Shown: one piece after another, positions 1 to 11,484 of the stretch
How the letters are laid out: each line of letters opens with the position of its first letter
How positions within the stretch are numbered: position 1 is the first letter of the stretch
DNA from: Lepus europaeus
Taxonomy: Eukaryota > Chordata > Mammalia > Lagomorpha > Leporidae
Direction of reading: 5' to 3'
NCBI RefSeq assembly: GCF_033115175.1
Contig: NC_084827.1
Span: 22,128,001-22,192,000, forward strand
DNA length: 64,000 bases
Position numbers and translations under genes: made by a program
The notes under the pieces: generated by a model
The model's input: the letters and a program-made list of their open reading frames with translations, nothing else
The model's database searches: none
What the model was told of the DNA's origin: nothing

Positions 1-2105
1 TTTAAAATATTGGCACAGGCAAAGACTTGGGAAAGTCTCCAGAGTCACAGGCAGACAAAGCCCAAATTAACAACTGGGATTACATAAAACTGGGAATTTT
101 CTGTACTGCAAAAGAAACAGGAAAGTGAAGAGGCAACTGACAGAATGGGGGAAATTATTTGTAATCATGTACTGATAAAGGAATCATAACCAGAAACTAC
201 AAAGAATTCAAGAAACTTTACAACAACAAAACAAACAACTCACTTAAGAGATCAGCCAAGGAATCAAACAGACTTTTTCAAAAGAGGAAATCTAAATGGC
301 CAAAAGATACATGAATAAATGCTCAGGATAACTAGCCATCAGGAAAATGCAAATCAAAACCACAATGAGGTTTCACCTCACCCCATTTAGAATGGCTTAC
401 ATACAGAAGTCAACTAACAACACATGCCAGTGAGGATGTAGGAAAAAAGGTACCCTAATCCACTGTTGGTGGGAATGCATAGTGGTAAAGCCACTATGGA
501 AGACAATTTGGAGATACCTCAGAAATCTGAATAAAGCTCTACCATACAACCCAGCCATGCCACTCCTCAGAATTTAATCAGGGGAAATTAAATCAGCAAA
601 TAAAAGGGCTATCCGCACCTCCATGTTTATCACAGCTCAATTCACAATAGCTAAGACATGGAATCACTGTAAATTCCCATCAATGGAAGATTGGAGAAAG
701 AAATTATGGGACATGTACTATATCGATTACTACACACTGGTAAAAAGTATGAAATCCAGTCGTTTGCAGCAAAATGGAGGAATCTGGAAAACATGCTGAG
801 TGAAATAAGCCAGTCCTTAAGGGACAAGTATAATATGTTGTCTGATATCTGACAACTGAGCACCTAAAAGGAAATCCGTATAAGTGAAATTGACACTATT
901 TGAAGCAATGACTTGATCAGCCCTTGTCCTGTCAAGGAAGAGCTTACTGTTTTATTCTTTTTACTATTTTCTTTTTCAACTTAATGCCATTGGTTGAAAT
1001 CTTTACTAACACAGAATTTTTCTTAGGTGTTTAAATCCAATTGAAAATTGATCCCTGTAAAAAAATAAGAGAGGGAATAAGAGAGGGAGGAGATATATAG
1101 TTCGGCACATGTTCCCCCAGACTTATACCTAAGGGTCAAGCAAAAATCTTGCTGTGGCACTCCAAATCCTATTACGTTCACAGGTACTAATTCCATAGTA
1201 CTAGTTAAAATGATTATTTAAGTGCATAACTGATCATAAAAATAAGTATCAAAGGGATCACATCCTTAAGACTAAGTGTCTGCTAATAACAATAGATAGA
1301 ATTAAAAAGGAGAGAATGATCCAACATGGGAAGCAGGCCACACAAGCAGATTCATAGAATACAAACGCCCTAAACACTGGCCTCAGAATCAGCCCTTAAG
1401 GCATTCGGATCTGGATAAAAAGCCCATGAGAGCATTTCAGGCATGGAAAGCCAAGACACTGCTGCAAAAAAATGGCCTACATGAAAGATCTCTGTGAGTG
1501 AGAACCCAGTGGAAAGAAGGGTCCATCAAAGAAGGAGGCACCTTTTTCTGAAAGGAGGAGAGAACTTCCACTTTGATTATGGCCCTGTCAAAATAATATT
1601 ATAGTTTGTGTAATTAAAAAGCTCATGACAAGAGCCTCAGGTGATCACTGACATCATAAATAAGAGTGTCAACTCTTAAATCAGCAACAGGAGGGACCAG
1701 CGCTGTGGTGCAGTGGGTTCATGCCCTGGCCTGAAGCGCCGGCATCCCATATGGGTGCCAGATTGAGACCCAGATGCTCCACTTCCAATCCAGTTCTCTG
1801 CTATGGCCTGGGAAAGCAGTAGAAGATGGCCCACATCCTTGAGCCCCTGCACCCACGTGGGAGACCCAGAAGAAGCTCCTGGCTCGTAGCCAATTGGGGA
1901 GTGAACCATCAGATGGAAGACCTCTATCTCTCCCCCTCTCTCTGCTCTCCTCTCTCTGTGTGACTGTGACTTTCAAATAAATAAATAAGTCTTAAAAAAA
2001 AAAAAAAACCAGGAGTCACTCTGCACTTGCTCCCCATGTAGGACCTCCTTAATGAGTTGCACTATGAGAATTAACAGTAAAACTTGTCTTTAAACAATAC
2101 CTTAA
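1..2105 (+). mobile_element. L1 3' part, cut by the window start
   Basis: The sequence begins inside L1 ORF2 and runs through its C-terminal end (to about 850) into the lagomorph L1 3' untranslated region. The ORF2 part matches the paralogous copies at 4.3-5.2 kb and 32.6-33.4 kb block by block, for example the stretch encoding a conserved ISQS-type segment near 800-820. Stops and frameshifts break every frame. The 3'UTR carries the purine-rich GAGAGGGAATAAGAGAGG segment near 1070. It is interrupted by a C-SINE at 1694-2008 and loses similarity to other L1 3' ends near 2105, before the usual tail. Fossil, no coding capacity. Confidence 0.9.
1694..2008 (+). mobile_element. C-SINE inserted in L1 3'UTR
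   Basis: Full-length C-SINE with a tRNA-like head (GCGCTGTGGTGCAGTGGG), a TC-rich segment, the AAATAAATAAGTC tail motif and an A-run. L1 3'UTR lies on both sides. AGGAG is repeated at both ends (around 1689-1693 and 2011-2015) as a short target-site duplication. Such SINEs are transcribed by RNA polymerase III and mobilised by L1. Confidence 0.93.
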
Positions 2106-3098
2106 GGCATACTAGTGTAAATTTGTGATACTTTTCTATGAAAATACATGTTTCATAAACCTCAACATACATACTTTTTAAAATGATTATACAGACTTTA
2201 TTCAGGTATAGTAGCATGCAATATATAAGAAAAAAAGCTCTTACTATTTTTATCATAAGTATTAACTATAACTATGGGATGCCACGATTCTTCTCATTTT
2301 ATGCAATTTTTAAATTCTTATTTTAAAGCATTAAATAGAAAAGCTAATTGGCTAAACTCCATTTTATAAATCAGAGGCTTATAATCTGAAGTGTACATTA
2401 TATGTATTCTTTTCTAGATGGCACTACATTGTTACCAAAGTTTTTAGATTACTGATTTATATTATAATATCCCACACATTAGATTATGCATGCTAGGAAA
2501 TAATTATATAAAAAGCAAAGTTGCACAAATATTCTAAAATCTATGAACATTCATACACTTAAAAACACTTGTGGGATAGAAAAATGTAGTTGGAAATATG
2601 TTAGTATATTATTTTTAAAGCCTTGGCTTTAATCATAGAATTTTTTTTATCCTATGTGAGATTCTTGACTGTTTTAGGTATTTGAATTCTGTGGACTGCC
2701 ATGTGGTCGGTTTGGCTATTTGACAGCTATTTTGTATCAGAGGTTAGCTGGCACCACAGCATTATACAATTATCTTCTTTGCTCTTGAAATGTATCTTTT
2801 TATTATATAAGCAATGATAGATAAAAAATACAAATAGAGGGAAATACACACTCTAATCCCACCATGAAGAGATAAGTGCTTTTTCTGTGTTTTCTTCTAT
2901 AAAGTCTTTTGTTTTTTTTTTAATTAGTGGTACTATAAGTAGTAAGAAATCATGTAATAAAAATTTACTAGTACTCCCATAGTCATATCTCCATGTTCGT
3001 ACTCCTGCAATAGAAAAAAAAATGGAAAATAACCTGATTTCCTCAGTCTGCTACAAAATAAATATACTTGAGACCAAAAAAAAAAAAAAAAAAAAAAA
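2106..3098. other. Unassigned AT-rich stretch with poly(A)
   Basis: I see no gene. Around 2790-2935 a segment with CTCTAATCCCACCATGAAGA resembles 3' sequence of old mammalian L1 elements, but only weakly. It ends in a 23-A run at 3076-3098 directly before another L1 3' end. Confidence 0.4.
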
Positions 3099-3540
3099 GT
3101 ACTGACGGACTTTGTGGTCACAAAAGGCTTTCATAGAGTTGGCAGTTCATGGCAAGAGCCTCGGGTTATCACTGACGTAATAAATAGCAGTGTCAATTGT
3201 TAAATTAACAACAGAATTCACTGTGCACTTACTGCCCATATAGGACATCTGTCTTCAATGAGTGTTCTATGAGAATTAACTGCAAAACTTGTTCTCAAAC
3301 AGTACTTTATACATTTTGTGTGTGTGTGTGTGCAAACTGTTGAGATCTTTATTAGTATAGAGTTGGTCTTCTGTATATAAAGTTAATTAAAAGTGAATCT
3401 TAATGAAGAATGGGATGCGAGAGGGAGTAGGAGGTGGGACAGGAGTGGGAGTGGGAAGGTGGGTATGAAGGGAAGAACCATTATATTCCTAAAGTTTTAC
3501 CTACAAAATTTGAATTAATTAAATAAAAACTTTAAAAATT
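3099..3540 (+). mobile_element. L1 3'UTR fragment (+)
   Basis: The last 440 bases of the lagomorph L1 3'UTR, recognisable by alignment with 19.9-20.3 kb and 6.0-6.45 kb: the AGCCTCGGGTTATCACTGACG region, a GT-rich spot at 3318-3332, a purine-rich GGGAGTGGGAAGGTGGG block and the AATTAAATAAAAAC end. It contains no ORF2 sequence. Confidence 0.85.
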
Positions 3541-3645
3541 ATGCATCTGATAAAGAATTAATATCGGAATATATAAGGAGCTTTAAAAGCCCAACAAAAC
3601 AAATAATCCAGATAATAATGTTCAAAGGGTATGAATAGATGTTTT
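3541..3645 (+). mobile_element. Older L1 ORF2 fragment (+), left part
   Basis: A short diverged ORF2 segment (CTGATAAAGAATTAATATC, then AAAAGCCCAACAAAAC) of a more ancient L1 than its neighbours. A matching older ORF2 piece resumes at 6452, on the far side of the 3.65-6.45 kb insertion, so the two pieces probably belonged to one element. Confidence 0.7.
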
Positions 3646-3980
3646 TCTTTTCTCCTTTTTTACTTTTTGACAGGCAGAGTTAGACAGTGAGAGAGACAGA
3701 GAGAAAGGTCTTCCTTTTCCGTTGGTTCACCCCCAAATGGCCTCTATGGCTGGAGCTATGCCAATTTGAAGCCAGGAGCCAAGTGCTTCCTCCTGGTCTC
3801 CCCTGCGGGTGCAGGGCCCAAGCACTTGGGCCATCCTCCACTGCCTTCCCCGGGCCACAGCAGAGAGCTGGACTGGAAGAGGAGCAACCGGGACAGAATC
3901 CGGCGCCCCAACTGGGACTAGAACTCCGGAGTACTGGTGCCGCAGGCAGAGGATTAGCCAAGTGAGCCGCAGCGCCTGCC
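3646..3980 (-). mobile_element. C-SINE (poly(A)-tail class), antisense
   Basis: Reverse-oriented C-SINE of the class ending CTCTGCCTGTC-poly(A). The T-run and GACAGGCAGAG lie at the left, the GCGCCTGCC head complement at the right end. CpG dinucleotides are still frequent, so it is fairly young. Short AATAG motifs lie on both sides and may be the target duplication. Confidence 0.88.
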
Positions 3981-4113
3981 AATAGTTCTGGAAGAGTTTC
4001 CTCTGCAGTTTTTTGCCTAATTCTTCCCTGAAACTACAGTATCTCCACTTTTATTAAACTATCTTTTCCCAGACTATCAGTGTGCTCCTTCCCAATTCTG
4101 CCATCTTGGAAAC
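3981..4113 (-). mobile_element. Inverted 5' end of an L1
   Basis: Read on the minus strand this begins CCAAGATGGCAGAATTGGG and continues through GTTTAATAAAAGTGG. An L1 5'UTR start of the CAAGATGGC type is also seen at 49.53 kb. It abuts plus-strand ORF2 sequence at 4114, giving the head-to-head arrangement produced by twin priming during L1 insertion. Assignment to the same insertion as the following element is inference. Confidence 0.65.
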
Positions 4114-6451
4114 AGAATCAAATGGATAGACCAATGGAACAGAATAGAAAGACCAGAAATCAACCCAAACATCTACAGCCAACTTATATTTGATCAAGGA
4201 TCTAAAACCAATACCTGGAGCAAGGACAGTCTATTCAATAAATGGTGCTGGGAAAACTGGATTTCCACGTGCAGAATCATGCAGCAAAATTCCACTCAAC
4301 ATGGATTAAAGACCTGAATCTATGATCTGACACCATCAAATTTTTAGAAAACATTAGAGAAACACTGCAAGATACAGGCACCGTCAAAGACTTCTTGGAA
4401 GTCCCCGGAAACACAGGCAGTCAAAGTCAAAATTAACAATCGGGACTACATCAAATTGAGAAGTTTCTATACGGCAAAAGAAACAGTCAGGAAAGTGAAG
4501 AGCAACTGACAGAATGGGAAAAATATTTGCAAACTATGCAACAGATAAAGGATTAATAACCAGAATCTACAAAGAGATCAAGAAACTCCATAACAAAAAA
4601 ACAAACAACCCACTTAAGAGATGGGCCAAGGACCTCAACAGACATTTTTCAAAAGAGGAAATCCAAATGGCCAACAGACACATGAGAAAATGCTCAGGAT
4701 CCCTAGCAATCAGAGAAATGCAAATCAAAACCACAATGAGATTTCACCTCACCCGGGTTAGAATGGCTCACATTCAGAAATCTACCAACAACAGATGCTG
4801 GTGAGGATGTGGGGAAAAGGGGACACTAATTCACAGTTGGTGGGAATGCAAACTGGTTAAGCCACTATGGAAATCAGTCTGGAGATTCCTCAGAAACCTG
4901 AATATAACCCTACCATACAACCCAGCCATCCTAATCCTTGGAATTTACCCAAAGAAATTAAATTGGCAAATAAAATAGCTGTCTGCACATTAATGTTTAT
5001 TGCATCTCAATTCACAATAGCTAAGACCTGGAATCAACCCAAATGCCCATCAACAGTAGACTGGATAAAGAAATTATGGGACATGCACTCTATAGAATAC
5101 TATACAGCAGTCAAAAACAATGAAATCTGGTCATTTGCAACAAAATGGAGGCATCTGGAAAACATCATGCTGAGTGAAATAAGCCAGTCCCAAAAGGACA
5201 AAGATCATGTTCTCCCAGATCAGTGACAACTAACTGAGCACCAAAAAGTAAACCTGTTGAAGTGAAATGAACACTATGAAAAACAGTGACTTGATCAGCC
5301 CTTGTCCTGACTGTTAATGAGTAACTGAATACTTTATCCCTTTTAGTATTTTTTTCTACTTAATATTTTGTTCTACTCAATACTATTGGTTGAACTCTGT
5401 AATTAACACACAATTATTCTTAAGTGTTGAAATTCAACTAGAAAGCGATCCCTATTAAATGTAAGAGTGGGAATAAAAGAGGGGGGAGATGTACAATTTG
5501 GGACATGCTCAAGCTGACTTGCCCCAAATGGTGGAGTTAGAAACGTGCCAGGGGATTCCAATTCAATCCCATCAAGGTGGCATGTACCAATGCCATCTCA
5601 CTAGTCCAAGTGATCAATTTTGGTTCACAATTGATCATACTGATAGGTCTAAGAGTCAAAGGGACCACACAAACAAGACTAGTGTCTGCTAATACTAACT
5701 GATAGAATCAAAAAGGAGAGAACGATCCAACATGAGAAGCGGGATACACAGCAGACTTATAGAATGGCGGATGTCCTAAACAGCACTCTGGCCTCAGAAT
5801 CATCGCTTAAGGCATTCGGATCTGGCTGAAGACTCCATGAGAGTATTTTAGGCATGGAAAGCCAAGACACTCTGAAAAAAAAAAGACATAAATGAAAGAT
5901 CTCTGTGAGTGAGATCCCAGTGGAAAGAATGGGCCATCAAAGAACGAGGTGCCTTTCTCTGAAGGGAGGAGAGAACTTCCACTTTGACTATGACCTTGTT
6001 TAAGTTAGATTGGAGTCGGCGAACTCAGAAGGCTTCCACAGCCTTGACAACTCATGACAAGAGCCTAGGGTGATTACTGACGCCATATACAAGAGTGTCA
6101 AATTGTCAAGTCAACAACAGGAGTCACTTTGCACTTACTCCCCATGCAGGATCTCTGTCCTTAATGTGTTGTACATGGTGAATTAATGCTATAACTAACA
6201 TTCAAACAGTACTTTACACTTTGTGTTTCTGTGGGGGTGCCAACGGTTGAAATCTTTACTTAATATATACTAAATTGATCTTCTGTATATAAAGATAATT
6301 GAAAATGAATCTTGATGCGAATGGAATGGGAGAGGGAGTGGGAGATGGGAGGGTTGCAGGTGGGAGGGAAGTTACCGGGGGGAAAGCCACTGTAATCCAA
6401 AAGCTGTACTTTTGAAATTTATATTTATTTAATATCAGTTAAAAAAAAAAG
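4114..6451 (+). mobile_element. L1 ORF2 3' part plus full 3'UTR
   Basis: The plus-strand part of an L1: ORF2 from within its C-terminal third (to 5226), then a complete 3'UTR ending in an A-run at 6441-6451. The 3'UTR purine-rich blocks (5465-5490 and 6330-6390) match the copies at 19.3-20.3 kb. 5' truncation combined with the inverted segment at 3981-4113 suggests one insertion with 5' inversion. It lies inside an older L1 (3541-3645 and 6452-6625). Confidence 0.92.
4514..5226 (+). pseudogene. L1 ORF2 C-terminal remnant
   Basis: Two open segments, 4514-4804 (about 96 codons) and 4867-5226 (about 119 codons), encode the C-terminal region of the L1 replicase. They are separated by a stop and in-frame breaks. 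The endonuclease and reverse transcriptase domains are absent, so this piece cannot act. Recognisable residues include SEISQSQKDK near the end, shared with the other ORF2 ends in the window. The active protein family nicks DNA and copies L1 RNA into the target; here only the tail domain is preserved. Confidence 0.85.
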
Positions 6452-6625
6452 ACATCTGTACTGCCATGTTTACAACAGCCAAAGTACAACAGCAAGGATA
6501 TTGATTGAATCGGCCTGGAAGTCCATCAACTGATGATTGCATAAAGATAATCTGTTTTTTATGCACAGTATGCTATTACATAGCCATAAAAGAATGAAAT
6601 CATCTGTATTTTTAACACACTTCCT
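6452..6625 (+). mobile_element. Older L1 ORF2 fragment (+), right part
   Basis: Diverged ORF2 sequence (CATCTGTACTGCCATGTTTAC, AAGTCCATCAACTGATG, CATAGCCATAAAAGAATG) matching the ORF2 C-terminal region. It is the probable continuation of 3541-3645, with about 400 bases of ORF2 missing between them. Confidence 0.75.
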
Positions 6626-8104
6626 GGTGACTCTGATGCGGTACTCACGTTTAAGAATCACTGACAATAAACAACATATCCAATGGCCAGAATGTCTTCA
6701 TGCTTCCTCCAAAGACTACTCCAGGCCTTTGGGTTTTACCTCAGAATGGGAGAAGAGGCAGATGGCAAAGATAGAAGAAATGGAGTGAATAAGAGCAAAT
6801 AATTATTTCGATGCCCTTAGGAAATCGCTTTGAGGTGTCTTCTCTTGGTCTTTCCAATCATATATGATAACTGCTGGACTGACAAAAACACACTGGAATT
6901 CACTGATTACTCAAAAGGCAGACTCACCGTTGTTCTTAAGGCAATAGTGTTCGTGAAAAAATCATCTTTGCTGAATATCCTTACATTTTATACTCTAATG
7001 CTGTTTTCACTCTTTATGACACATGAATGTAACATCATAACCTTTAAGTGTATAGGACTTTCAGATAGTTGAATTTCATCCTAGGATGGAGACTGAGAAC
7101 AAAGAACAGATACTGTGCACTTGGGGGTGTGTGAGAGCTAGGTAGCAAACCCCATTGTCAGTTCTGTGCCTGAGGCATCCATTCCCCCTTCACATTAAGG
7201 TTCTGTGAACATTAGTAGGAATATTGCTCCACACTCCTTGATTAGTGCTTTGAGTCTGTATACTCAATCCTGAGTAACTCTTCAATTCACTGGGGGAGGG
7301 TCTGACTTGAAACTGATCACCCTTTGTGGAAGAGTGGGGCCATGACTGGAAGGCTTAAGCTTCTCCAATGGTAGCACCGGATTTCTATCCAGATGTCAGT
7401 TTTCAAAGGTTGCATCTCTGTCACTCTTGCACAGGAAAGTGAGGTTCAATACACTCAGTTGGTCAATTTAACATAACTTGTGGCATTGGCCAAATCAATG
7501 TTATTTCCAAATCAGTCACAGGTGATCAAATTTAAGTTACTAAAATTAGGTAAGATTTAAAAATAGGTCACCAGTCACACTAGCCACATTCAACGTGCTC
7601 AGTGGGCACAATCAGGCAGTATCTATCAAAATGCACAGTGGAGGTACAGAACATCATCTTATAGACGGAAGAATTATAGTTAGAAATGAGAATGTGGCAA
7701 TAACTTAAAATTAACAAGAATGAGTCACATGCTAGGGAAGTGACACTGTGAAATACATTCTACCTAATGTCTCCGAACACAGGATAAATGCTTCTGAGTT
7801 GAAGGTCAGTAAGAATGAATCCACATCTTGTACCCTTGTTCATTGAGTTTTTCAGGGACACAGCTTTATAATCACAGAATCCCTCTCCCTGAACAAGTGC
7901 TTTTCAATGCTGTCATCACTCCCAAGAGCTGAGGACTCCCAATCAACTCTATACTCTCTGTCTACTCTCTACATCATTTACTAAGCAATCACTAGGCTCC
8001 TCACTGGGCAAACCCAGACAAGCCAGCATAACTAACAGTCCAGAATTCCAGTTTGCTGGAGACTTACAGCATTTAGAGAATTCTCTTTGTTTTTCCCAAT
8101 CACT
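6626..8104. other. Mostly unassigned; one hAT-like fossil
   Basis: No gene seen. Short open frames at 6537-6788 and 6830-7072 have no recognisable motif. The stretch 7495-7685 contains AGTCACACTAGCCACATTCAACGTG and following bases typical of an old mammalian short non-autonomous DNA transposon (hAT type); the family name is not certain. Confidence 0.45.
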
Positions 8105-8640
8105 GTTCAATTTCATTGTGTACAGCATCAGCTGTTTGCCTGGTGGGCATGAAAGGTCTGTGGATTCCACCTTCCACCCCAAATTTGTTTCTAGCTCTTT
8201 TCTCTAGAATCAGAATAATTAGGATATTGTGGGCAGTATGGGCCAATGATGCAAACATCCCTTTCTTCCCTGAACCTGCTTTTTATACAAATAAATATTT
8301 GTCATAGGAAACAATTCAATTTTTTAAACCTTTTTGATTAGTGTTGCAAGATGGTAAGTTGTAAGAATAGGGAAAGTATAGAGGAGGAAAATTTCTAAAT
8401 TCCCATGCATTTCTGCTTTTCATTTTTATTTTTTGAGCAAAGCAAGATTTATTTAAGTCAAAAATCTTCTTCTGTAGCAGTCAGGAGGGTCGACTCAGAG
8501 CCTTTACTTTTTCTACGGTCAGAAGACAGGTAAGGGTTGTTTTGTCCAACTACCTGAAGAGCAAGGAACAGGAGAGTTTTTGGAGTGATGGGACTGATTT
8601 TATATGCAGGATAGAAAGTTTAAAAAATCATTTATCAAAT
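8105..8640. repeat. LTR-like repeat, copy 1
   Basis: This stretch is clearly similar to 10280-10521 joined to 18448-18650. Shared blocks include GGGCCAATGATGCAAACATC, TTTGTCATAGGAAACAATT and CAACTACCTGAAGAGCAAGG. Copy 1 has about 100 extra bases (8415-8510), including GCAAAGCAAGATTTATTTAAG, whose complement carries an AATAAA signal. That would fit an LTR on the minus strand. The family is unknown to me. Confidence 0.6.
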
Positions 8641-9984
8641 GCCAGGAGCTATTCCTGGCAGCTGTGTGCTTTTCTTTGCTTATGTGGCTTGAAGGTCTCT
8701 TATGAACTCTACCAGTCCAGACCAATCTACATGATCCGCTCCTAGAATAGGATGACTGTAAAGCATTGTGCAGTACTTTATTTTTGAATTTACTTATCAA
8801 CACCTCTGCTTCTGAAATGATTTAAGTGCAGGTTTCCCTCTAAATATTAACTTTTGTGGAGAAAAATAAATCTATAATCATATAAGGGATTGTTATAAAA
8901 TTATGAAACTGAATTTCCAAGTAAAGCACCCAGTCAATCACATTAACGTATAGTTACCTACTGTATATATGAGTATGTAAGGCTTTTCCATGACAGATTT
9001 ATGTTACTTGTCATCTGTATAGAGTACAATATAATTTAACAACATATTAAGGAATATATCAGATAAAAATCAAAATGCCTGGATCAAACAAAAACTGACT
9101 GCTTTTTCAATGCAACAGACAAAAAAAAAAAACAGCACTGGTGGCTTATATTAGTTAGGGTCTAATTTTTTTTTAACAAACAAATTGAGTAGAAGCAGCT
9201 ATATATACAACAATACTCCTCTAAATTGTTCAAAGTAGAAGACAAAATAATCAACCTTGAGGTAAAATACAAATAATCCTGCCCAAAGAATATTAGATTA
9301 AGAATGCAGTCTTGCTATACTCTGAGAAACAACTATAGTAACAAAACTAATTGTTCACAAGACATCTCAACAGATGAATTTTTAAATCATTTTATTGAAA
9401 AATAAATAGAAAAACATTTTATTGGTTAGAAATTGGAGAACTAAAAAGGGTATATTTTTATGAACTTTCCAAATGATAATCTTTGATTTCATTGTCTGTA
9501 AGGAGTAGCTTCTAGTTATACAAAGCTCATTAATGACATAGGACCATTAAATATACTTCTTTCAAATAGATTAAATGTATCTTCTGTAATCTTTATCTTT
9601 TTCTTTTCAAGAGATAGAAAATTGAATTACATAAAGAACAGTCAAATTATAGCACATTTCACACTGAGGGAATCCAAATCAGTAATATTTTTGTCTGTTA
9701 AATAGCTTCTGGGTGTATATGAGAGAGCCAAGACGTGGCTGAGTCCCAGCCCTGTCTCAGCTGGGTGTTATATCCTCCCTTACCTCCAGCAAGGATCATA
9801 TAGCCTGTCACCTCTGAGGTCCCTTTCTTGTCTAACTTCCTTGGTGGAAACAAGTGGGCACAGTCCTAGTCTCCTTGCCGTCTATGTATAACACATGACA
9901 TTAATCCAAGGAATTCGAGGGTTAGAGCTCATCTCTTATTGGATGGAGTTATCACATCTGTAAGTCCAAAGTAGAGCAAACTGA
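8641..9984. other. Unassigned AT-rich DNA between two LTR-like repeats
   Basis: No gene and no repeat I can name. If the flanking repeats are LTRs of one old element, this would be its decayed internal part, but no gag or pol motif is visible. An 11-A run lies at 9121-9132. Confidence 0.35.
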
Positions 9985-10276
9985 TCAGCTGCCATCCCAT
10001 GTCTGAGTGCCACTTTGAGTCACAGCTACTGTGCTTCCCATCCGGCTCCCTGATCGTGCACCTGGGAAAGCAGTAGGAAACAGCCCAAGCACTTGGGCCC
10101 CTGCCACCCACATGGGAGTACTAGATTGAGTTCCTGGTCCCTGGTTTTAGCTTGTCCCAGACCTGGCCATTGTAACCATTTGAGGAGAAAGACAGTGAAT
10201 GGAAACTATAATTTTTATCTGCTCTTTCTCTCCTTATCTGTCACTGCGCCTTTCAAATAAATAAATAGTTTTCATT
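9985..10276 (+). mobile_element. Old C-SINE (+), head degraded
   Basis: GCCATCCCATGTCTGAGTGCC, CCTGGGAAAGCAGTAGGAAAC, CACTTGGGCCCCTGCCACCC and the end CAAATAAATAAATAG are C-SINE landmarks in order. The first 40-50 bases of the head are not recognisable. It is strongly diverged and thus old. Confidence 0.8.
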
Positions 10277-10279
10277 TCT

Positions 10280-10521
10280 CTAGTTCACTTTAATTCACTG
10301 TGCAAAGCAGGAGCATTCTGCCTGAAAAGTCTGTTTTTTCCCAGATTTGTTACTAACTCTTTTCTGAGACATTAAAGTCAGAACAATTAGAACAACAGGA
10401 AGTTATAAGGGCCAATGATACCAACATCACCCTCTGCTAAGTAGAAAATTATTTGTCATAGAAAACAATTGCATTTTTTAATTAATCTCATTTTAGTCAA
10501 GCATTGCAAGATAATAAATTG
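10280..10521. repeat. LTR-like repeat, copy 2, left part
   Basis: Matches 8105-8360 block by block (GGGCCAATGATACCAACATC, TTTGTCATAGAAAACAATTG, GCAAGATAATAAATTGTG). It is interrupted at 10521 by a C-SINE and continues at 18448. ATAATAAATT before the SINE and ATAATATATT after it look like the SINE's target duplication. Confidence 0.65.
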
Positions 10522-10572
10522 TGGGGCTGGTGCTGCAGTGTAATGGGCTAAGCCTCCATGTGGTGCCGGCAT
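10522..10572 (+). mobile_element. C-SINE (+), 5' piece split by the ERV
   Basis: The first 51 bases of a C-SINE (GGGGCTGGTGCTGCAGTG to GCCGGCAT). The same SINE resumes at 18177 with ATATGGGTGCTGGTTCTAGTCC. The break falls exactly where the ERV 5' LTR begins, so the ERV landed inside an already inserted SINE. Confidence 0.9.
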
Positions 10573-10907
10573 TGTTAGTGAAACCAGCACCATCTTATCT
10601 GAGGCACCATCTTAAGCCTCAGGCACCATCTTAGGCTCTGGCCCAGTTGCCATTTTGTACAATAAGTTTCTGTTTCTCTGAGATACATTTCAGTTTCCTA
10701 AGTCCAGCCTGGTTTTCCAGAAATCAGGTAAACAAATGGCCCAACCATACACATTGCTTTCACTGCACCCAGTGGAATCTCTTGTTCTTACTTCCTTATC
10801 ACAGCTAAACTATGTAAGACCTGTTCTAGTGCAGGCTGCTGTTTTTCTTGTGCATGGAGAGGCAGCCTTTACTCTGGTGGTTTGATGCATTTAGTGATGG
10901 TCTTTCA
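10573..10907 (+). repeat. ERV 5' LTR
   Basis: Starts TGTTAGTGAAACC and ends TTTCA just before the primer site. It aligns with 17470-18176 over GGCACCATCTTAGGCTCTGG, ACAATAAGTTTCTG and GTAAGACCTGTTCTAGTGC. Compared with the 3' LTR it lacks about 25 bases carrying the AATAAA signal (18127-18132). By eye roughly a tenth of aligned positions differ, so the insertion is not recent. Confidence 0.88.
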
Positions 10908-10908
10908 T

Positions 10909-10926
10909 TGGTGCTGTGAGTCTGAT
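10909..10926 (+). promoter_or_regulatory. ERV primer binding site, tRNA-His-like
   Basis: TGGTGCTGTGAGTCTGAT follows the LTR end after one base. It differs at three of 18 positions from the complement of the mammalian tRNA-His 3' end (TGGTGCCGTGACTCGGAT). This is where a tRNA would have primed minus-strand DNA synthesis. Drift makes the assignment likely but not certain. Confidence 0.7.
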
Positions 10927-11115
10927 CCAGGCTCTCCCATTGACTTGGCTCTCCCCTCAGGGATCTGAGCTGCTTTGGGATCCTGGACTTCTGCCAACCA
11001 CAAAACACATCCCTGGATCTCCTTTTCCACTGAACACACTGTGATTTCCATCCTCACATTGACCCTCCAAAATTCTGAAATAAAATGAGGTGGGCAGAGA
11101 ATTCGCTCATCACAA
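10927..11115 (+). other. ERV leader remnant
   Basis: Sequence between the primer site and the L1 insertion. No gag reading frame is visible and stops occur in all frames. No splice donor or packaging structure can be supported. Confidence 0.5.
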
Positions 11116-11484
11116 TTTTTTTTATTAAACTTTTATTTAATGAATATAAATTTCCGAAGTACAGCTTATGGGTTACAACGGCTTCCCACCTCCCATAACT
11201 TCCCTCCCACCCTCAACCCTCCCCTTTCCCGCGCTCTCTCCCCTTCCATTCACATCAAGATTCATTTTCAATTCTCTTTATATACATAAGATCAGTTTAG
11301 TACATATTAGGTAACAATTTCAACAGTTTGCCCCCATATAGCAACACAAAGTGAAAAAAAATACTGTTGGAGTACTAGTTATAGCATTAAATAACAGTGT
11401 ACAGCACATTAAAGACATAGATTCTATATAACATTTTTTTAAAAATTAATTAATTTTCTATGCCATTTCCAATTTAACACCAGG
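11116..11484 (-). mobile_element. L1 3' end, antisense, inserted in the ERV
   Basis: Minus-strand L1 3'UTR: the T-run and ATTAAACTTTTATTTAATG at the left are the tail complement, followed by the pyrimidine-rich complement of the purine block (11185-11245). It ends where a second, similar 3' end begins at 11485. Confidence 0.85.

Noticed and set aside
1694..2008. tRNA gene in the C-SINE head
   Set aside because: The head has box A/B-like sequence but no complete cloverleaf; it is the tRNA-derived part of a SINE.
3076..3098. Poly(A) run as the tail of a processed pseudogene
   Set aside because: No mRNA-like sequence is recognisable upstream; likewise for 56676-56698.
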